DNA from: Desulfosporosinus sp. Tol-M
GTDB taxonomy: Bacteria > Bacillota > Desulfitobacteriia > Desulfitobacteriales > Desulfitobacteriaceae
NCBI GenBank assembly: GCA_000770645.1
Contig: JQID01000203.1
Location: 1-46,872, forward strand
Direction: 5' to 3'
Length of the DNA: 46,872 bases
Shown here one piece after another: positions 17,658 to 25,515 of the stretch (within the stretch, counting starts at the first letter, position 1; the number at the start of each line of letters is the position of its first letter). The notes below the pieces were generated by a model. That model did not search any database, had not been told where the DNA came from, and saw only the letters and a program-made list of their open reading frames with translations. The position numbers and the translations under genes were made by a program.

Positions 17658-18053
17658 CTATTTACTCAGCGCATCCTGTATTGCCAATAATATTACCTTA
17701 CTGCTGTAAGTAGCCCCGGTGATCGTATCCACCTTCAGGCTTTGTGTTTCAACAACCTTGGTTGGTAATGCTTCCGCTGCCTGACCTTTACCAGTATTAT
17801 GTTTGACTAGATCAATGTCGGTGATCTTTTGGTCAGCTACGACTACTTTAACTTCCACCTCTATCGGAAAAGCCTGATAAGTCCCGGTATACGTCCCGTT
17901 TTCAATTTTGCTCAGGTCAACCTCTTTTATCTCGACTGCTAAAAGCTTTTGGAGATCGGCATCAGCTCTGTCTGTTATAATTTTTAAGGTCATACCGCCG
18001 GCAACTGCGATGATAATGAATACGATCAGAACTCCAATTAATATTTTCTTCAC
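17658..18053 (-). CDS. FMN-binding domain protein, membrane-anchored
   Basis: 131 residues, GTG start with GGGGAGG eight bases upstream. Residues 4-26 are a membrane anchor (LIGVLIVFIIIAVAGG). The rest is an FMN_bind domain: NGTYTGTYQAFPIEVEVKVV, IVDIDLVKHNTG-like turn, and near the end DTITGATYSSKVI, matching the D(x)2TGA(S/T)xS(S/T) motif whose threonine takes a phosphodiester-bonded FMN in RnfG/NqrC relatives (attached by an ApbE-type transferase). It follows the flavodoxin gene by two bases, suggesting an extracytoplasmic electron-transfer pair. Confidence 0.88.
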   Translation of the reverse strand: MKKILIGVLIVFIIIAVAGGMTLKIITDRADADLQKLLAVEIKEVDLSKIENGTYTGTYQAFPIEVEVKVVVADQKITDIDLVKHNTGKGQAAEALPTKVVETQSLKVDTITGATYSSKVILLAIQDALSK

Positions 18054-18055
18054 AC

Positions 18056-18526
18056 TTATATCCTCCCCTTAACCCAGTTCGCTGCCCGTTCAAGCTCTCC
18101 CTCTTTTAGGGGGCCTTCAGTATCTTGAACGAAAAATCCTTCAGGCGGGGCTATTAAGTTTCCGCCTTTTTTCTGGATTTTTTCTCCTATCGGTTCAGCT
18201 GCGTAACCGAAGACTTTTATAAATACTTTTAGTACTTTGGAATTAGCGTCTTTGGCTGAAATCCTGGTATCAAAAGCCAATACATCGATACATTTCAATC
18301 CATTAGATGGGATGGAATTAAGAAATTTTTTGATCGCATCCGTTGGTTTAAAAGATCGGGTAGGGGACCCGACTATCAATAGGTTCACTCCCGACAACTG
18401 CTCTGGCTTGATAGAAGTAATCATACATACTGTTACATCGTTATTGGGAGCAATCGAATTACCTATAGTTTCTGCTATCTTTTGCGTATTTCCAAAGTAG
18501 GAGTCGTATACAATCAAAGCCTTCAT
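18056..18526 (-). CDS. Flavodoxin-family protein
   Basis: 156 residues. It begins MKALIVYDSYFGNTQKIAET, with the FMN phosphate-binding loop SYFGNTQK, and continues with a typical flavodoxin 50-loop (LLIVGSPTRSFKPTDAIKKF) and a third region VLAFDTRIS. The C-terminal half has GYAAEPIGEKIQKKGG and ends with a helix. Flavodoxin-like proteins carry electrons via FMN. A strong AAGGAG site precedes the ATG. It forms a two-gene operon with the downstream FMN-binding protein. Confidence 0.88.
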   Translation of the reverse strand: MKALIVYDSYFGNTQKIAETIGNSIAPNNDVTVCMITSIKPEQLSGVNLLIVGSPTRSFKPTDAIKKFLNSIPSNGLKCIDVLAFDTRISAKDANSKVLKVFIKVFGYAAEPIGEKIQKKGGNLIAPPEGFFVQDTEGPLKEGELERAANWVKGRI

Positions 18527-18599
18527 CGATCTGGTCTCCTTCCAAAATGCAAACGCGTAAATACCTAATTATTCGTAAATTCTACATAAAATCCTGCCA

Positions 18600-18680
18600 A
18601 TAATTTTTTTTATTCAGCAACATCCATAAAAAACTGTTTTTTCATTTTTAATATTAAAAGGAACTGTTTTTTAAGCTATT
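18600..18680. repeat. Intergenic hairpin repeat, copy 1
   Basis: CAACATCCATAAAAAACTG, TTTAATATTAAAAGGAACTG and TTTTTTAA, then CATTTGCAGA, recur in modified form at 19826-19895 on the other side of the amidohydrolase gene. The second copy folds into a stem around AACAGTTCC / GGAACCGTT. Likely an interspersed non-coding repeat. Confidence 0.45.
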
Positions 18681-18698
18681 ATCATTTGCAGAACCGAC

Positions 18699-18839
18699 AT
18701 GGATCCGATTTGTTTATCTTTAAATACGTTGTATCACACTAATAAGGCCATTGAAAATTACCGTTATTGTGAAAACTGCTATGACGATGTTCAGCTGCCG
18801 GCGGTTTTGATCAAGAATACTATGACTAAGGCTATATAG
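18699..18839 (+). CDS. Possible 46-residue protein with CxxC
   Basis: ATG to TAG, beginning MDPICLSLNTLYHTNKAIEN, then YRYCENCYDDVQLPAVLIKN. Composition and the YCENCY motif look protein-like, but no ribosome binding site precedes the ATG, so it may be a remnant or chance. It lies upstream of the amidohydrolase gene in the same direction. Confidence 0.25.
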   Translation: MDPICLSLNTLYHTNKAIENYRYCENCYDDVQLPAVLIKNTMTKAI

Positions 18840-18891
18840 TTGCCTGTAAGCTGATCAGGCTCAGCTGATTTCAGGGAAGGAGACAACGCTG

Positions 18892-19662
18892 ATGAAAAGT
18901 CCTGTTATTATTCACATCCCCCACTGTTCAACCTATATTCCGGCAGAGGAAAGAAGTAAATTGCCGCTTTCAGATACTGAGCTGGAGCATGAAATATTGG
19001 TGATGACCGACTGGTACATTGATGATTTGTTCGACTTTGGCGATTTCAACCGGCACATTAACCAATATAGCCGACTAGTTTTTGATCCGGAGAGATTTCG
19101 TGATGACAAAGATGAAGTTATGGCCTCAAAAGGTATGGGGGCCATTTATACAAAAACATCAACTGGAAAAGTTCTTAGAGAAATCAGTATGAAAGAGCGG
19201 GAAAAAATGCTCAATCAGTATTATGATTCCTATCATGAGGTGATCACACAAATGGTTGAAAATTGTCTGGAACAATATGGCCAATGTGTGATCCTTGATG
19301 CTCATTCCTTTTCTTCGAAACCGCTGCCTCACGAAATAGATCAAACCGAACCAAGGCCACCAATCTGCATTGGCACAGATACCTTTCATACGCAAGCGGG
19401 TATTTTTAGACTAGCCTATGAGTACTTATTCTGGGGGGAAGATGAACTTGCCGAAAGGAATACACCTTATGCGGGTACCTTTGTGCCCATGAAGTTTTAC
19501 CACTCGGATCCAAGAGTAAAATCCTTAATGGTAGAAATCAATAGATCAAGATATATGGATGAACAAAACGGGAAAAAGCTCGCTTCATTCGACGAGTTCA
19601 AAGGCAAGATAATACGTTTTGTACAGTATATTACTGAGAAGAGGGGCCCTGCTCAATCTTGA
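18892..19662 (+). CDS. N-formylglutamate amidohydrolase family protein
   Basis: 256 residues. ATG after GGAAGGAG. The family's motifs are present: VIIHIPHCSTYIPAEERSKL (the HxPHxS metal-binding start), TDWYIDDLFDFG, an arginine-rich core VFDPERFRDDKDE, and ILDAHSFSSKPLP with D-x-HSF. The C-terminal MVEINRSRYMDE carries the conserved glutamate. Relatives hydrolyse N-formylglutamate in histidine breakdown, but stand-alone clostridial members outside hut operons may act on other N-acyl amino acids; no hut gene is near. The last codons and stop lie within a perfect 18-base hairpin that probably ends transcription. Confidence 0.82.
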   Translation: MKSPVIIHIPHCSTYIPAEERSKLPLSDTELEHEILVMTDWYIDDLFDFGDFNRHINQYSRLVFDPERFRDDKDEVMASKGMGAIYTKTSTGKVLREISMKEREKMLNQYYDSYHEVITQMVENCLEQYGQCVILDAHSFSSKPLPHEIDQTEPRPPICIGTDTFHTQAGIFRLAYEYLFWGEDELAERNTPYAGTFVPMKFYHSDPRVKSLMVEINRSRYMDEQNGKKLASFDEFKGKIIRFVQYITEKRGPAQS

Positions 19663-19676
19663 GCAGGGCCCCTCTT
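19639..19676 (+). terminator. Perfect 18-base hairpin overlapping the amidohydrolase stop
   Basis: AAGAGGGGCCCTGCTCAA and TTGAGCAGGGCCCCTCTT are exact complements with a two-base loop; the TGA at 19660 is inside the right arm. T-rich sequence follows but no pure T run. It can act as terminator or protect the 3' end. Confidence 0.6.
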
Positions 19677-19679
19677 CCC

Positions 19680-20080
19680 TTTCGTGACCGACAAATGCCA
19701 ATACATACCCATTCCTTTTCGACTTGGACGTTAAGCCAACCGGAATGATAAGGGCCATGTTAAATTGGAGTGGGGTCAAAGGGAACCTTATCGGTAGAAT
19801 TCATAAATATTCATTTTATCGGGCAACATGCATAAAAACAGTTCCTTCATATTTAATATTGAAAGGAACCGTTTTTTAATCATATGCAGATCGGGGGATT
19901 AAATCCGTACCACAATTTGCTTCCATGTTTCTTTCGTCAAAAAGCTCTCAATTACTTGCTCTTTAAGCTCTAAAAAACGTTAACCCCCATTCCCCGCTAA
20001 TTATCCATTTCCTCAGCTATCATTTCTACTTCTTTTTAATATGATAAAGTCCTTTGCCTGGAGGGCATAATAAGCAAAGG
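19680..20080. repeat. Intergenic stretch with hairpin repeat copy 2 (19826-19895)
   Basis: No gene seen. At 19826-19895 lies a second copy of the element at 18600-18680, folding as AAAACAGTTCCTTCA / TGAAAGGAACCGTTTT, with a following CATATGCAGA. The remainder is AT-rich, with the promoter of the HsmA-like gene presumably near 20040-20090. Confidence 0.45.
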
Positions 20081-20112
20081 AATGCGAAGTATACTAAGGA
20101 GGATTTAGAAGT

Positions 20113-20487
20113 ATGAGTACCTATGGTCTGGTTGGGCTGGTATTTATCAACTTAGCCTTGATATTTTACACTGTTGGGGTGTGGAGTGAACGAATTCAAG
20201 GCCGACTCAAGTGGTGGCACGCGGGAATGTTTTATACGGGCTTAGTAAGCGATACTATCGGAACCGGGGCTATGGGTCTGATGGTAGGCAGCATGCTGCA
20301 ATTTAACTTTCATGGCATAACTGGTTTAGCTGCAATTATCATTATGCTCTTTCATGCTGTTTGGGCTACTCTGGTTTTAATTAAGAAGGATGAAGTTTTA
20401 ATTTTAAAGTTTCATAAGTTCAGCATTCTGGTTTGGATTATTTGGTTAATCCCGATGGTTACCGGTGCGATTTTTGGTACAACCTGA
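20113..20487 (+). CDS. HsmA/TIGR03987-family small membrane protein
   Basis: 124 residues, four predicted membrane helices. It starts MSTYGLVGLVFINLALIFYT and VGVWSERIQGRLKWWHAGMF, the family's GVWSE.iqGrLk.wH signature, and later has DTIGTGAMG and IIMLFHAVWATLVL. The conserved histidines (WWH, FHG, FHAVWA, KFHKFS) hint at metal or heme contact, but the biochemical role is not established. An AAGGAGG site lies nine bases before the ATG. Monocistronic. Confidence 0.8.
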   Translation: MSTYGLVGLVFINLALIFYTVGVWSERIQGRLKWWHAGMFYTGLVSDTIGTGAMGLMVGSMLQFNFHGITGLAAIIIMLFHAVWATLVLIKKDEVLILKFHKFSILVWIIWLIPMVTGAIFGTT

Positions 20488-20542
20488 TACATAGGGACCT
20501 CAATAAAAATTCGCAGGCATGATAACATTAATTCTTTCTGCA

Positions 20543-21136
20543 TTATTTTGCTTTCTTTAATTCTCTAACATCTTGTTCCAACCTGAATGTTTTGCCGGAT
20601 ATTAAATCAACACTGTTGAGGAGGGTATTTATATCAGTCTTTATAGACTCCTGACCAACCACTAACTTCTCTACCTGCCTGGCAACATTTTCAATATCAC
20701 TGCGGTCTAAAGCACCCAACTTAGAAATCTGTTCCTCCACACTGTCAAATCGTTGATCTATAGTATCAAATCGTTGATCTACACTCCCAAATCGTTGATC
20801 TACAAGGTCAAATCGTTGATCCATACTCTCAAATCGTTGATCCATACTCTCAAATCGTTGATCTATAGTATCAAATCGTTGATCTACACTCCCAAATCGT
20901 TGATCCACACTCTCAAATCGTTGATCCACACTGTCAAATCGTTGATCCATACTCTCAAATCGTTGATCCACACTATCAAATCGTTGATCCACACTATCAA
21001 ATTGTTGATCTACACGGTCAAATCGTTGATCCACATTCTCAAATCGTTGATCCATATTGTTTTTCAAACTCTCAAACTCTTTGAACAGATTAGAGAATTG
21101 TTCTACCATAAACTCTTGAAATTTTTCATTCTCCAT
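20543..21136 (-). CDS. Heptad-repeat coiled-coil protein, DQRFxxV repeats
   Basis: 197 residues. Residues about 26-132 are fifteen consecutive seven-residue units of the type VDQRFDS / MDQRFES, a continuous coiled coil with hydrophobic V/M/I and F at a and d positions. At DNA level this is a 21-base tandem repeat (about 20745-21060), with a higher-order 105-base duplication (GSVDQRFDTIDQRF occurs twice, five units apart). The N-terminus (MENEKFQEFMVEQFSNLFKE) and the tail (VARQVEKLVVGQESIKTDIN) are also helical. Similar repeat proteins occur in phages and bacteria; no function can be assigned. The unit number probably varies among strains. Confidence 0.75.
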   Translation of the reverse strand: MENEKFQEFMVEQFSNLFKEFESLKNNMDQRFENVDQRFDRVDQQFDSVDQRFDSVDQRFESMDQRFDSVDQRFESVDQRFGSVDQRFDTIDQRFESMDQRFESMDQRFDLVDQRFGSVDQRFDTIDQRFDSVEEQISKLGALDRSDIENVARQVEKLVVGQESIKTDINTLLNSVDLISGKTFRLEQDVRELKKAK

Positions 21137-21265
21137 AATTTTATGGCACTTCCTTTAATTAGCATTATCTCATAATATCATGAAACGGACCAAGATGGAT
21201 GAAATGCTATCAACTTGCCTAACATAGCTGAAGCGTACGAAATTGCAGCCTAATGAGAGGCCTAA

Positions 21266-21919
21266 TTATTTCCTGCCTCCGCGCTTCTTGAAATCTTCAT
21301 CAATACGGTCTTTCCATTTTTCTGATATAGGGTAGCTGGCACGCAAGTTACTTACGGTTTCACTGATAACCGCATAGTTGAGCAGAGTACCCTCACTATC
21401 TGCATTATAGTTCGTGGCCCGGTCTTTATCTATGCCGAAACGCTCTGCAGTAGCAATTGCATCGATATTTGCCCCGAGAAAAATGAATTCCCAGCGATAC
21501 TTCTTTTTTTGATGCTCGATCATGCGACGCACTTTCTCATAGCCGAATTCACGGCTGGCGTTTTCCATGCCGTCTGTGGTTATCACAAACATAACATGTT
21601 CTGCCCGTTCCTCTTCAGCAGTAGGCTTCAGAGCATTTCCTATTTTATTGATCGTTTTGCCCACTGCATCCAACAACGCGGTACTGCCACGCACATAATA
21701 CTCTTTGTCTGTGATAGGAACTATCCCACGCAGGTTTATACGATCATGCAATAACTCGTACCTGTCATCAAACAAAACTGTGGTTAGAACAGCCTCACCG
21801 GGTTCCTTTTTCTGTTTTTCCAGCATGGCATTATAGCCGCCAATCGTATCACTTTCCAGGCCGCTCATTGATCCGCTTCGGTCAAGGATAAATACCAGTT
21901 CAGTTAAACCTTTTTTCAT
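21266..21919 (-). CDS. VWA-domain (TerY-like) protein
   Basis: 217 residues from the ATG at 21919, eight bases after GGAGG. A von Willebrand factor A domain fills the protein: VFILDRSGSMSGLESDTIGG is the DxSxS MIDAS motif; the conserved threonine/aspartate loops are GSTALLDAVGKT and FVITTDGMENAS. The domain binds a metal and a partner protein rather than catalysing. It is downstream of a macro-domain gene on the same strand with 102 bases between, so probably the same transcript. TerY-type VWA proteins sit in tellurite/stress-response (Ter) systems with phosphatases and kinases; none of the other Ter genes is present. Confidence 0.85.
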   Translation of the reverse strand: MKKGLTELVFILDRSGSMSGLESDTIGGYNAMLEKQKKEPGEAVLTTVLFDDRYELLHDRINLRGIVPITDKEYYVRGSTALLDAVGKTINKIGNALKPTAEEERAEHVMFVITTDGMENASREFGYEKVRRMIEHQKKKYRWEFIFLGANIDAIATAERFGIDKDRATNYNADSEGTLLNYAVISETVSNLRASYPISEKWKDRIDEDFKKRGGRK

Positions 21920-22021
21920 AATCTCATCCTCCAAATCATTATTTATTATGATTTAAGGATAAAATTTCTTGACTTCCCTATGGTCGCATGGCAGGCGACA
22001 AATTACCAATCAATTTACTAA

Positions 22022-23047
22022 TCACACTCCCAGCAAATGCTGATCAAAGGCAAACAGGGCTTCATTGATCTCAAAAATATTGTAGTTGCCCTCATCTATA
22101 AAGTACTGAATAATAATATCGAATTTACTGCTGTTTGAAAGTGCAAAACCGGCTTTAAGCAGCAAGTCTTTGGTTTCATCAAGATTCAGCCTCAAGGCTA
22201 TGGCAAAGGCTATAGCTGTAGGCTTGCCCGGTTTATAATTTATGTCGTTTCGGATTTTAGAAAATAATTTCCTGTCGATATTGGCTTTATTATATGTTTC
22301 CGCATCGGTCATGCCTTTTTCGTCAATTAACCGCAGCAGCATCTGCGAGAAAGTTTCATCCATACGCTTTACAAGATCGTCTAGACTACGTTTTCCCTTT
22401 TTCATTGGCCCAGGTTCTTCTATAGCCGAAAGCATAGGTTCTTCCAGGTAATATTCTTTCGGTATATGCCGCTCCTTCAGAATATGCTGCACTTCCGGCC
22501 TATATCTACCGGGGTGCTCTTCTATGTACCTGTCATCAATGTATTGTTTGATAGATGAAAACAGCTTTTCTGAAAGTGTAACTGCCGCCTTATCAAAGAC
22601 CACCAGGAAAACCATCATATCATTGTTCAAAAGAAATTCACCGATTACAGAAATGGCGGTTTTCAATGCTTTATCCTTCGGATACCCATAAGCACCTGAT
22701 GAAATTAATGGAAATGCAATACTTTCAAGGTTATTTTCCTTAGCCAAGGCAAGTGAATTCTTATAACAATCGGCAAGCAGCTTATCCTCATTGTTATTGC
22801 CGCCATGCCAAACGGGGCCCACAGTATGGATTACATATTTTACGGGCAGCTTGTATCCCTTTGTAATCTTTGCTTGTCCGGTTTCACAGCCGCCAAGTGT
22901 CCGGCACTCAGCAAGCAGTTCCCTGCCGGCAGCCCTATGAATTGCTCCATCAACGCCCCCGCCTCCAAGCAGGGATGAGTTTGCAGCATTCACGATTGCA
23001 TCGGCATGGACTTTAGTTATATCATCGCGTATTAATTCAAGTGGCAT
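22022..23047 (-). CDS. Macro domain protein with C-terminal XRE-like helical domain
   Basis: 341 residues from ATG 23047 (the longer frame starts with TTG). Residues 1-170 are a macro domain: [41 protein letters not shown] (the NAAN and GGGGVDGAI motifs of ADP-ribose hydrolysing MacroD types) and [12 protein letters not shown]. Residues about 215-340 are all-helical; [20 protein letters not shown] and [18 protein letters not shown] resemble an XRE helix-turn-helix that reads as a protein- or DNA-binding module. It probably removes or recognises ADP-ribose and is coupled to the VWA partner downstream. This fused architecture occurs elsewhere in Firmicutes, but its job is unknown. Confidence 0.82.
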   Translation of the reverse strand: MPLELIRDDITKVHADAIVNAANSSLLGGGGVDGAIHRAAGRELLAECRTLGGCETGQAKITKGYKLPVKYVIHTVGPVWHGGNNNEDKLLADCYKNSLALAKENNLESIAFPLISSGAYGYPKDKALKTAISVIGEFLLNNDMMVFLVVFDKAAVTLSEKLFSSIKQYIDDRYIEEHPGRYRPEVQHILKERHIPKEYYLEEPMLSAIEEPGPMKKGKRSLDDLVKRMDETFSQMLLRLIDEKGMTDAETYNKANIDRKLFSKIRNDINYKPGKPTAIAFAIALRLNLDETKDLLLKAGFALSNSSKFDIIIQYFIDEGNYNIFEINEALFAFDQHLLGV

Positions 23048-23307
23048 AATCCCGCCCCCCAACTTAATAGCTACCTCTATCCCCCGGTAAGGTTGCTTGA
23101 GCTGCTCCTGTGTTATGATGCCGTTTTTTTCCGTGTGCGAAATAGAAAATACGCGAAAGGGGCTATTGCTTTTAAGCCTGTGGGAGCCAGAGGGGTTGAA
23201 TTGATTCTCTCTCTATTTTATCTTTACATGGAACTTATACATCTTTGATTCTACAATAAGCTATAATAATAGTAAAACATTAGGGGACTTAAAGGAGAGT
23301 ATGTGTT

Positions 23308-23658
23308 ATGCGAAATGGGATTGGGATTATACTTGAACTAATAGTTGGTTGTCTCCTTGGCTTTTTTGGAGTTCTTGTATCAGTATTCTCTGATGGCGCT
23401 TTTGCCGAACGGCTTATTACAGTATTAGTAGTGTTAGTATTATATGGTTGCTTAAGTGCGCTTTTCGGGTTTCTTTTGCCAAAGTATAGTTGGAAATCGG
23501 GCCTTATTATTGCTGCTCCAGGCACGATTATGCTCTTTTTCTATATGCTAAACAACTCATACCCTTTCTTTAACCCGTTCTATGTGATATATATCCTGGT
23601 AATCTTAGGCTTGTCTTTACTTGGAGCTGCACTCGGAAGCACAATTAAAATCAGATGA
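23308..23658 (+). CDS. Small four-helix membrane protein, unknown
   Basis: 116 residues with four hydrophobic segments (IGIILELIVGCLLGFFGVLV, LITVLVVLVLYGCLSALFGF, GLIIAAPGTIMLFFYML, YVIYILVILGLSLLGAALGS). AAAGGAG lies ten bases before the ATG and a terminator follows at 23753, so it is a free-standing gene. No family recognised; no catalytic motif seen. Confidence 0.7.
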   Translation: MRNGIGIILELIVGCLLGFFGVLVSVFSDGAFAERLITVLVVLVLYGCLSALFGFLLPKYSWKSGLIIAAPGTIMLFFYMLNNSYPFFNPFYVIYILVILGLSLLGAALGSTIKIR

Positions 23659-23752
23659 CCAAACGGATGATTCAATTTGCAGAGGAACACCTTAAAAACG
23701 GAAGCAAAATATACTTATTTCGAATCACAATTAAGGTTCATATGGCAGATGC

Positions 23753-23785
23753 AAAACGAGGGTTAATCAAATAGCCCTCGTTTTT
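23753..23785 (+). terminator. Terminator of the small membrane protein gene
   Basis: AAAACGAGGG and CCCTCGTTTT pair perfectly around an 11-13 base loop, with TTTTT on the plus strand. Confidence 0.8.
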
Positions 23786-23788
23786 CTA

Positions 23789-23819
23789 TATAAACAGAGT
23801 TCTTAGCGTCAGATGGAGC
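23789..23819. repeat. Dispersed 29-base repeat, copy A
   Basis: ATAAACAGAGTTCTTAGCGT followed by CAGATGGAG. It recurs with three changes at 32694-32722 between the TPP riboswitch and thiE. See findings. Confidence 0.5.
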
Positions 23820-23832
23820 TTTTACTCCTGTT

Positions 23833-24153
23833 CTAACTTATCATTCCGCATTTCTTTTCAATAATTTCGACTCTTTTCTGAAGCCTATCCAGTCTCACGC
23901 CGTCAGCACTGAGTTCCGACACAGCCCGCCAGGTCAAATCCACTTTAGCGGAAAGTCCATCTAATCTTCTTTGAGTTTCCCTACTGTCTGCTCTGAGCGC
24001 CTTAATGTCGGATTCCATTTTCGCTTGACTATCTTTGAAGTCATGCATCTCATCTTTGAAGTCATGCATGTCCCCTTTGAGACCATGCATGTCCTCTTTG
24101 AGACCATGCATGTCCTCTTCGAGGCGATCAAGTTTTTTCAGAATCAGCTCCAA
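23833..24153 (-). CDS. Small heptad-repeat coiled-coil protein
   Basis: 106 residues, TTG start (GGGAGGGG lies 15 bases upstream, rather far). Residues 7-42 are five heptads of the type EDMHGLKE/DEMHDFKD, encoded by 21-base near-repeats at about 24025-24130; the rest (IKALRADSRETQRRLDGLSA, VRLDRLQKRVEIIEKKCGMI) continues as coiled coil. Similar in design, not in sequence, to the protein at 20543-21136. Function unknown. Confidence 0.65.
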   Translation of the reverse strand: MELILKKLDRLEEDMHGLKEDMHGLKGDMHDFKDEMHDFKDSQAKMESDIKALRADSRETQRRLDGLSAKVDLTWRAVSELSADGVRLDRLQKRVEIIEKKCGMIS

Positions 24154-24208
24154 GGTATCTATCGCTAACCCCTCCCTTATTAATCAGTAAAAATAGTGTA
24201 CCACATAA

Positions 24209-24236
24209 GTCCTTTCTTTTTCAATAAAGAAAGGAC
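24209..24236 (-). terminator. Hairpin downstream of the ATPase operon
   Basis: GTCCTTTCTTT and AAAGAAAGGAC are exact complements around a six-base loop. Next to it CCTGCT/AGCAGG (24235-24257) makes a second hairpin. They lie 60 bases past the last ATPase stop and probably end that transcript. Confidence 0.55.
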
Positions 24237-24294
24237 CTGCTGCAAACAGAAATAGCAGGCACAGAAGGTTTATTAGTGATGAACGTAAGGATCC

Positions 24295-25515
24295 TTAGGA
24301 ATGCACGTCGTCAATGCAGCCCTCCAGGGAAGGTAATTCCTCCTCTTGATAGTGTGGCTCTCCCAGGGCATTAATTTGAATATTTCCGGCCTGCCCGTAC
24401 TGATAAAGTTGATCGAGCACTTCTACGGCCGCACGAATTCTGGTTCTTAACAGGTAGCCGCGGTGTTCCGAGGCTTGAAGTATTTCCCTTACATCAATTT
24501 TTGGCTGCCAGTCATAGGCGCGGCCGTGAAAATCCTGGACCTGTTGAAGAACGGCTAAGATTTCATCCTGGTTCAAAGGTTGAAGTTGGGGGGCGGCAAT
24601 AATTGCGTTGAGTACCTTTTCAATAGGCTCCCGTTGGGCACGATCAACATAGGTTGTTGCGAGGTTTTCATACTCATGCTTGGATTCTATAACGTCCTCT
24701 TGATATGATGAACCTAAAGCAAACATGGTAAAGGTGGATTCGAGACTGGAATATTTCTCTGGAAACAAGAAAGCTGCCATATTATTATAGGCTTTGAGGC
24801 GGGCTTTTTTGCTCAGACGACCTACTAATTCAGTTTCATCAAAGAGGATAACCCAACCATTGTAATCCAGTAGTTTGAAGAGGCGACTTAAAAAGGCAAA
24901 GTAGTCCATGCTGTGACGTGTTTTACTAAAAGGTACGGAGTACTTGACCGTCTGGGCAAAAATCCGTTTATAAATCTTTCGCAAGAGAGCGTTATTAATG
25001 AAATCACCCTCGAGATCCGCCATAAGTAAGTATTTTTCATCTTGATCATCGACATGCAAAAAGGAGCGCAAAACGTAAAACAACTTGTCGGTCTCCAAGT
25101 GCTTACTGCTAAAGGAGAGCAAATCCAGAGCACTTGGATTATTCGGGGTAATATCTTGTACTACATGTTCAAATCCCGGTTGCAGACGTCCGGGCAGGTA
25201 CGTATTGCTAACCAGTTTCTGATAAGCGAGATAAAGTTTATCAAATGGTGTCTCCTTACTGAGGGATATCAGGCTGACCACCATATTATTACTATGGGCT
25301 AAGTTAAACACCGTATTCAAAAGGTGAGTTTTTCCCTCTCCGTACTTCCCGGAAACAACCATACCGCCGGATTCTCCGGTGTCCCTGACTTGGTCTAACC
25401 TACGTGAGATCTGCCCCATTAATTCCGGACGGGCAGAGGAGAAGTAATGTCCAACTGCCCGGGAAGACACTCCCGAACGCAAGGCCTCAATGACTCTCTG
25501 CGCTTCAAAATCCAT
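24295..25515 (-). CDS. P-loop ATPase, DUF2791/BrxD-like
   Basis: 406 residues. The N-terminus, FEAQRVIEALRSGVSSRAVG, is the hallmark of DUF2791 proteins, the family of BrxD in BREX phage-defence loci. Walker A is SGKYGEGKTHLL (about residue 55), Walker B with catalytic glutamate is GWVILFDETELVG (about residue 225), and a sensor-like strand FTMFALGSSY follows. The C-terminal part is helical and probably a winged-helix region. The start overlaps the stop of the upstream ATPase by one base (TAATG), so the two are made in step, perhaps as a hetero-complex. No PglX methylase or PglZ is near, so this is not a standard BREX locus. Confidence 0.78.
   Translation of the reverse strand: MDFEAQRVIEALRSGVSSRAVGHYFSSARPELMGQISRRLDQVRDTGESGGMVVSGKYGEGKTHLLNTVFNLAHSNNMVVSLISLSKETPFDKLYLAYQKLVSNTYLPGRLQPGFEHVVQDITPNNPSALDLLSFSSKHLETDKLFYVLRSFLHVDDQDEKYLLMADLEGDFINNALLRKIYKRIFAQTVKYSVPFSKTRHSMDYFAFLSRLFKLLDYNGWVILFDETELVGRLSKKARLKAYNNMAAFLFPEKYSSLESTFTMFALGSSYQEDVIESKHEYENLATTYVDRAQREPIEKVLNAIIAAPQLQPLNQDEILAVLQQVQDFHGRAYDWQPKIDVREILQASEHRGYLLRTRIRAAVEVLDQLYQYGQAGNIQINALGEPHYQEEELPSLEGCIDDVHS

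Noticed and set aside
20745-21060. Regular repeats suggesting a CRISPR array
   Set aside because: Period is 21 bases, no unique spacers, and the units translate into continuous heptads in one gene.
20753-21175. Plus-strand ORF of 140 codons with KSLIHTL repeats
   Set aside because: It is the antisense of the 21-base repeats of the coiled-coil gene; no ribosome binding site and an implausible protein.
23063-23230. In-frame upstream extension of the macro-domain gene ([20 protein letters not shown])
   Set aside because: The frame is open for about 60 codons but lacks a start with a ribosome binding site, and macro proteins begin at [10 protein letters not shown]; probably a leftover of another gene or an intergenic repeat.
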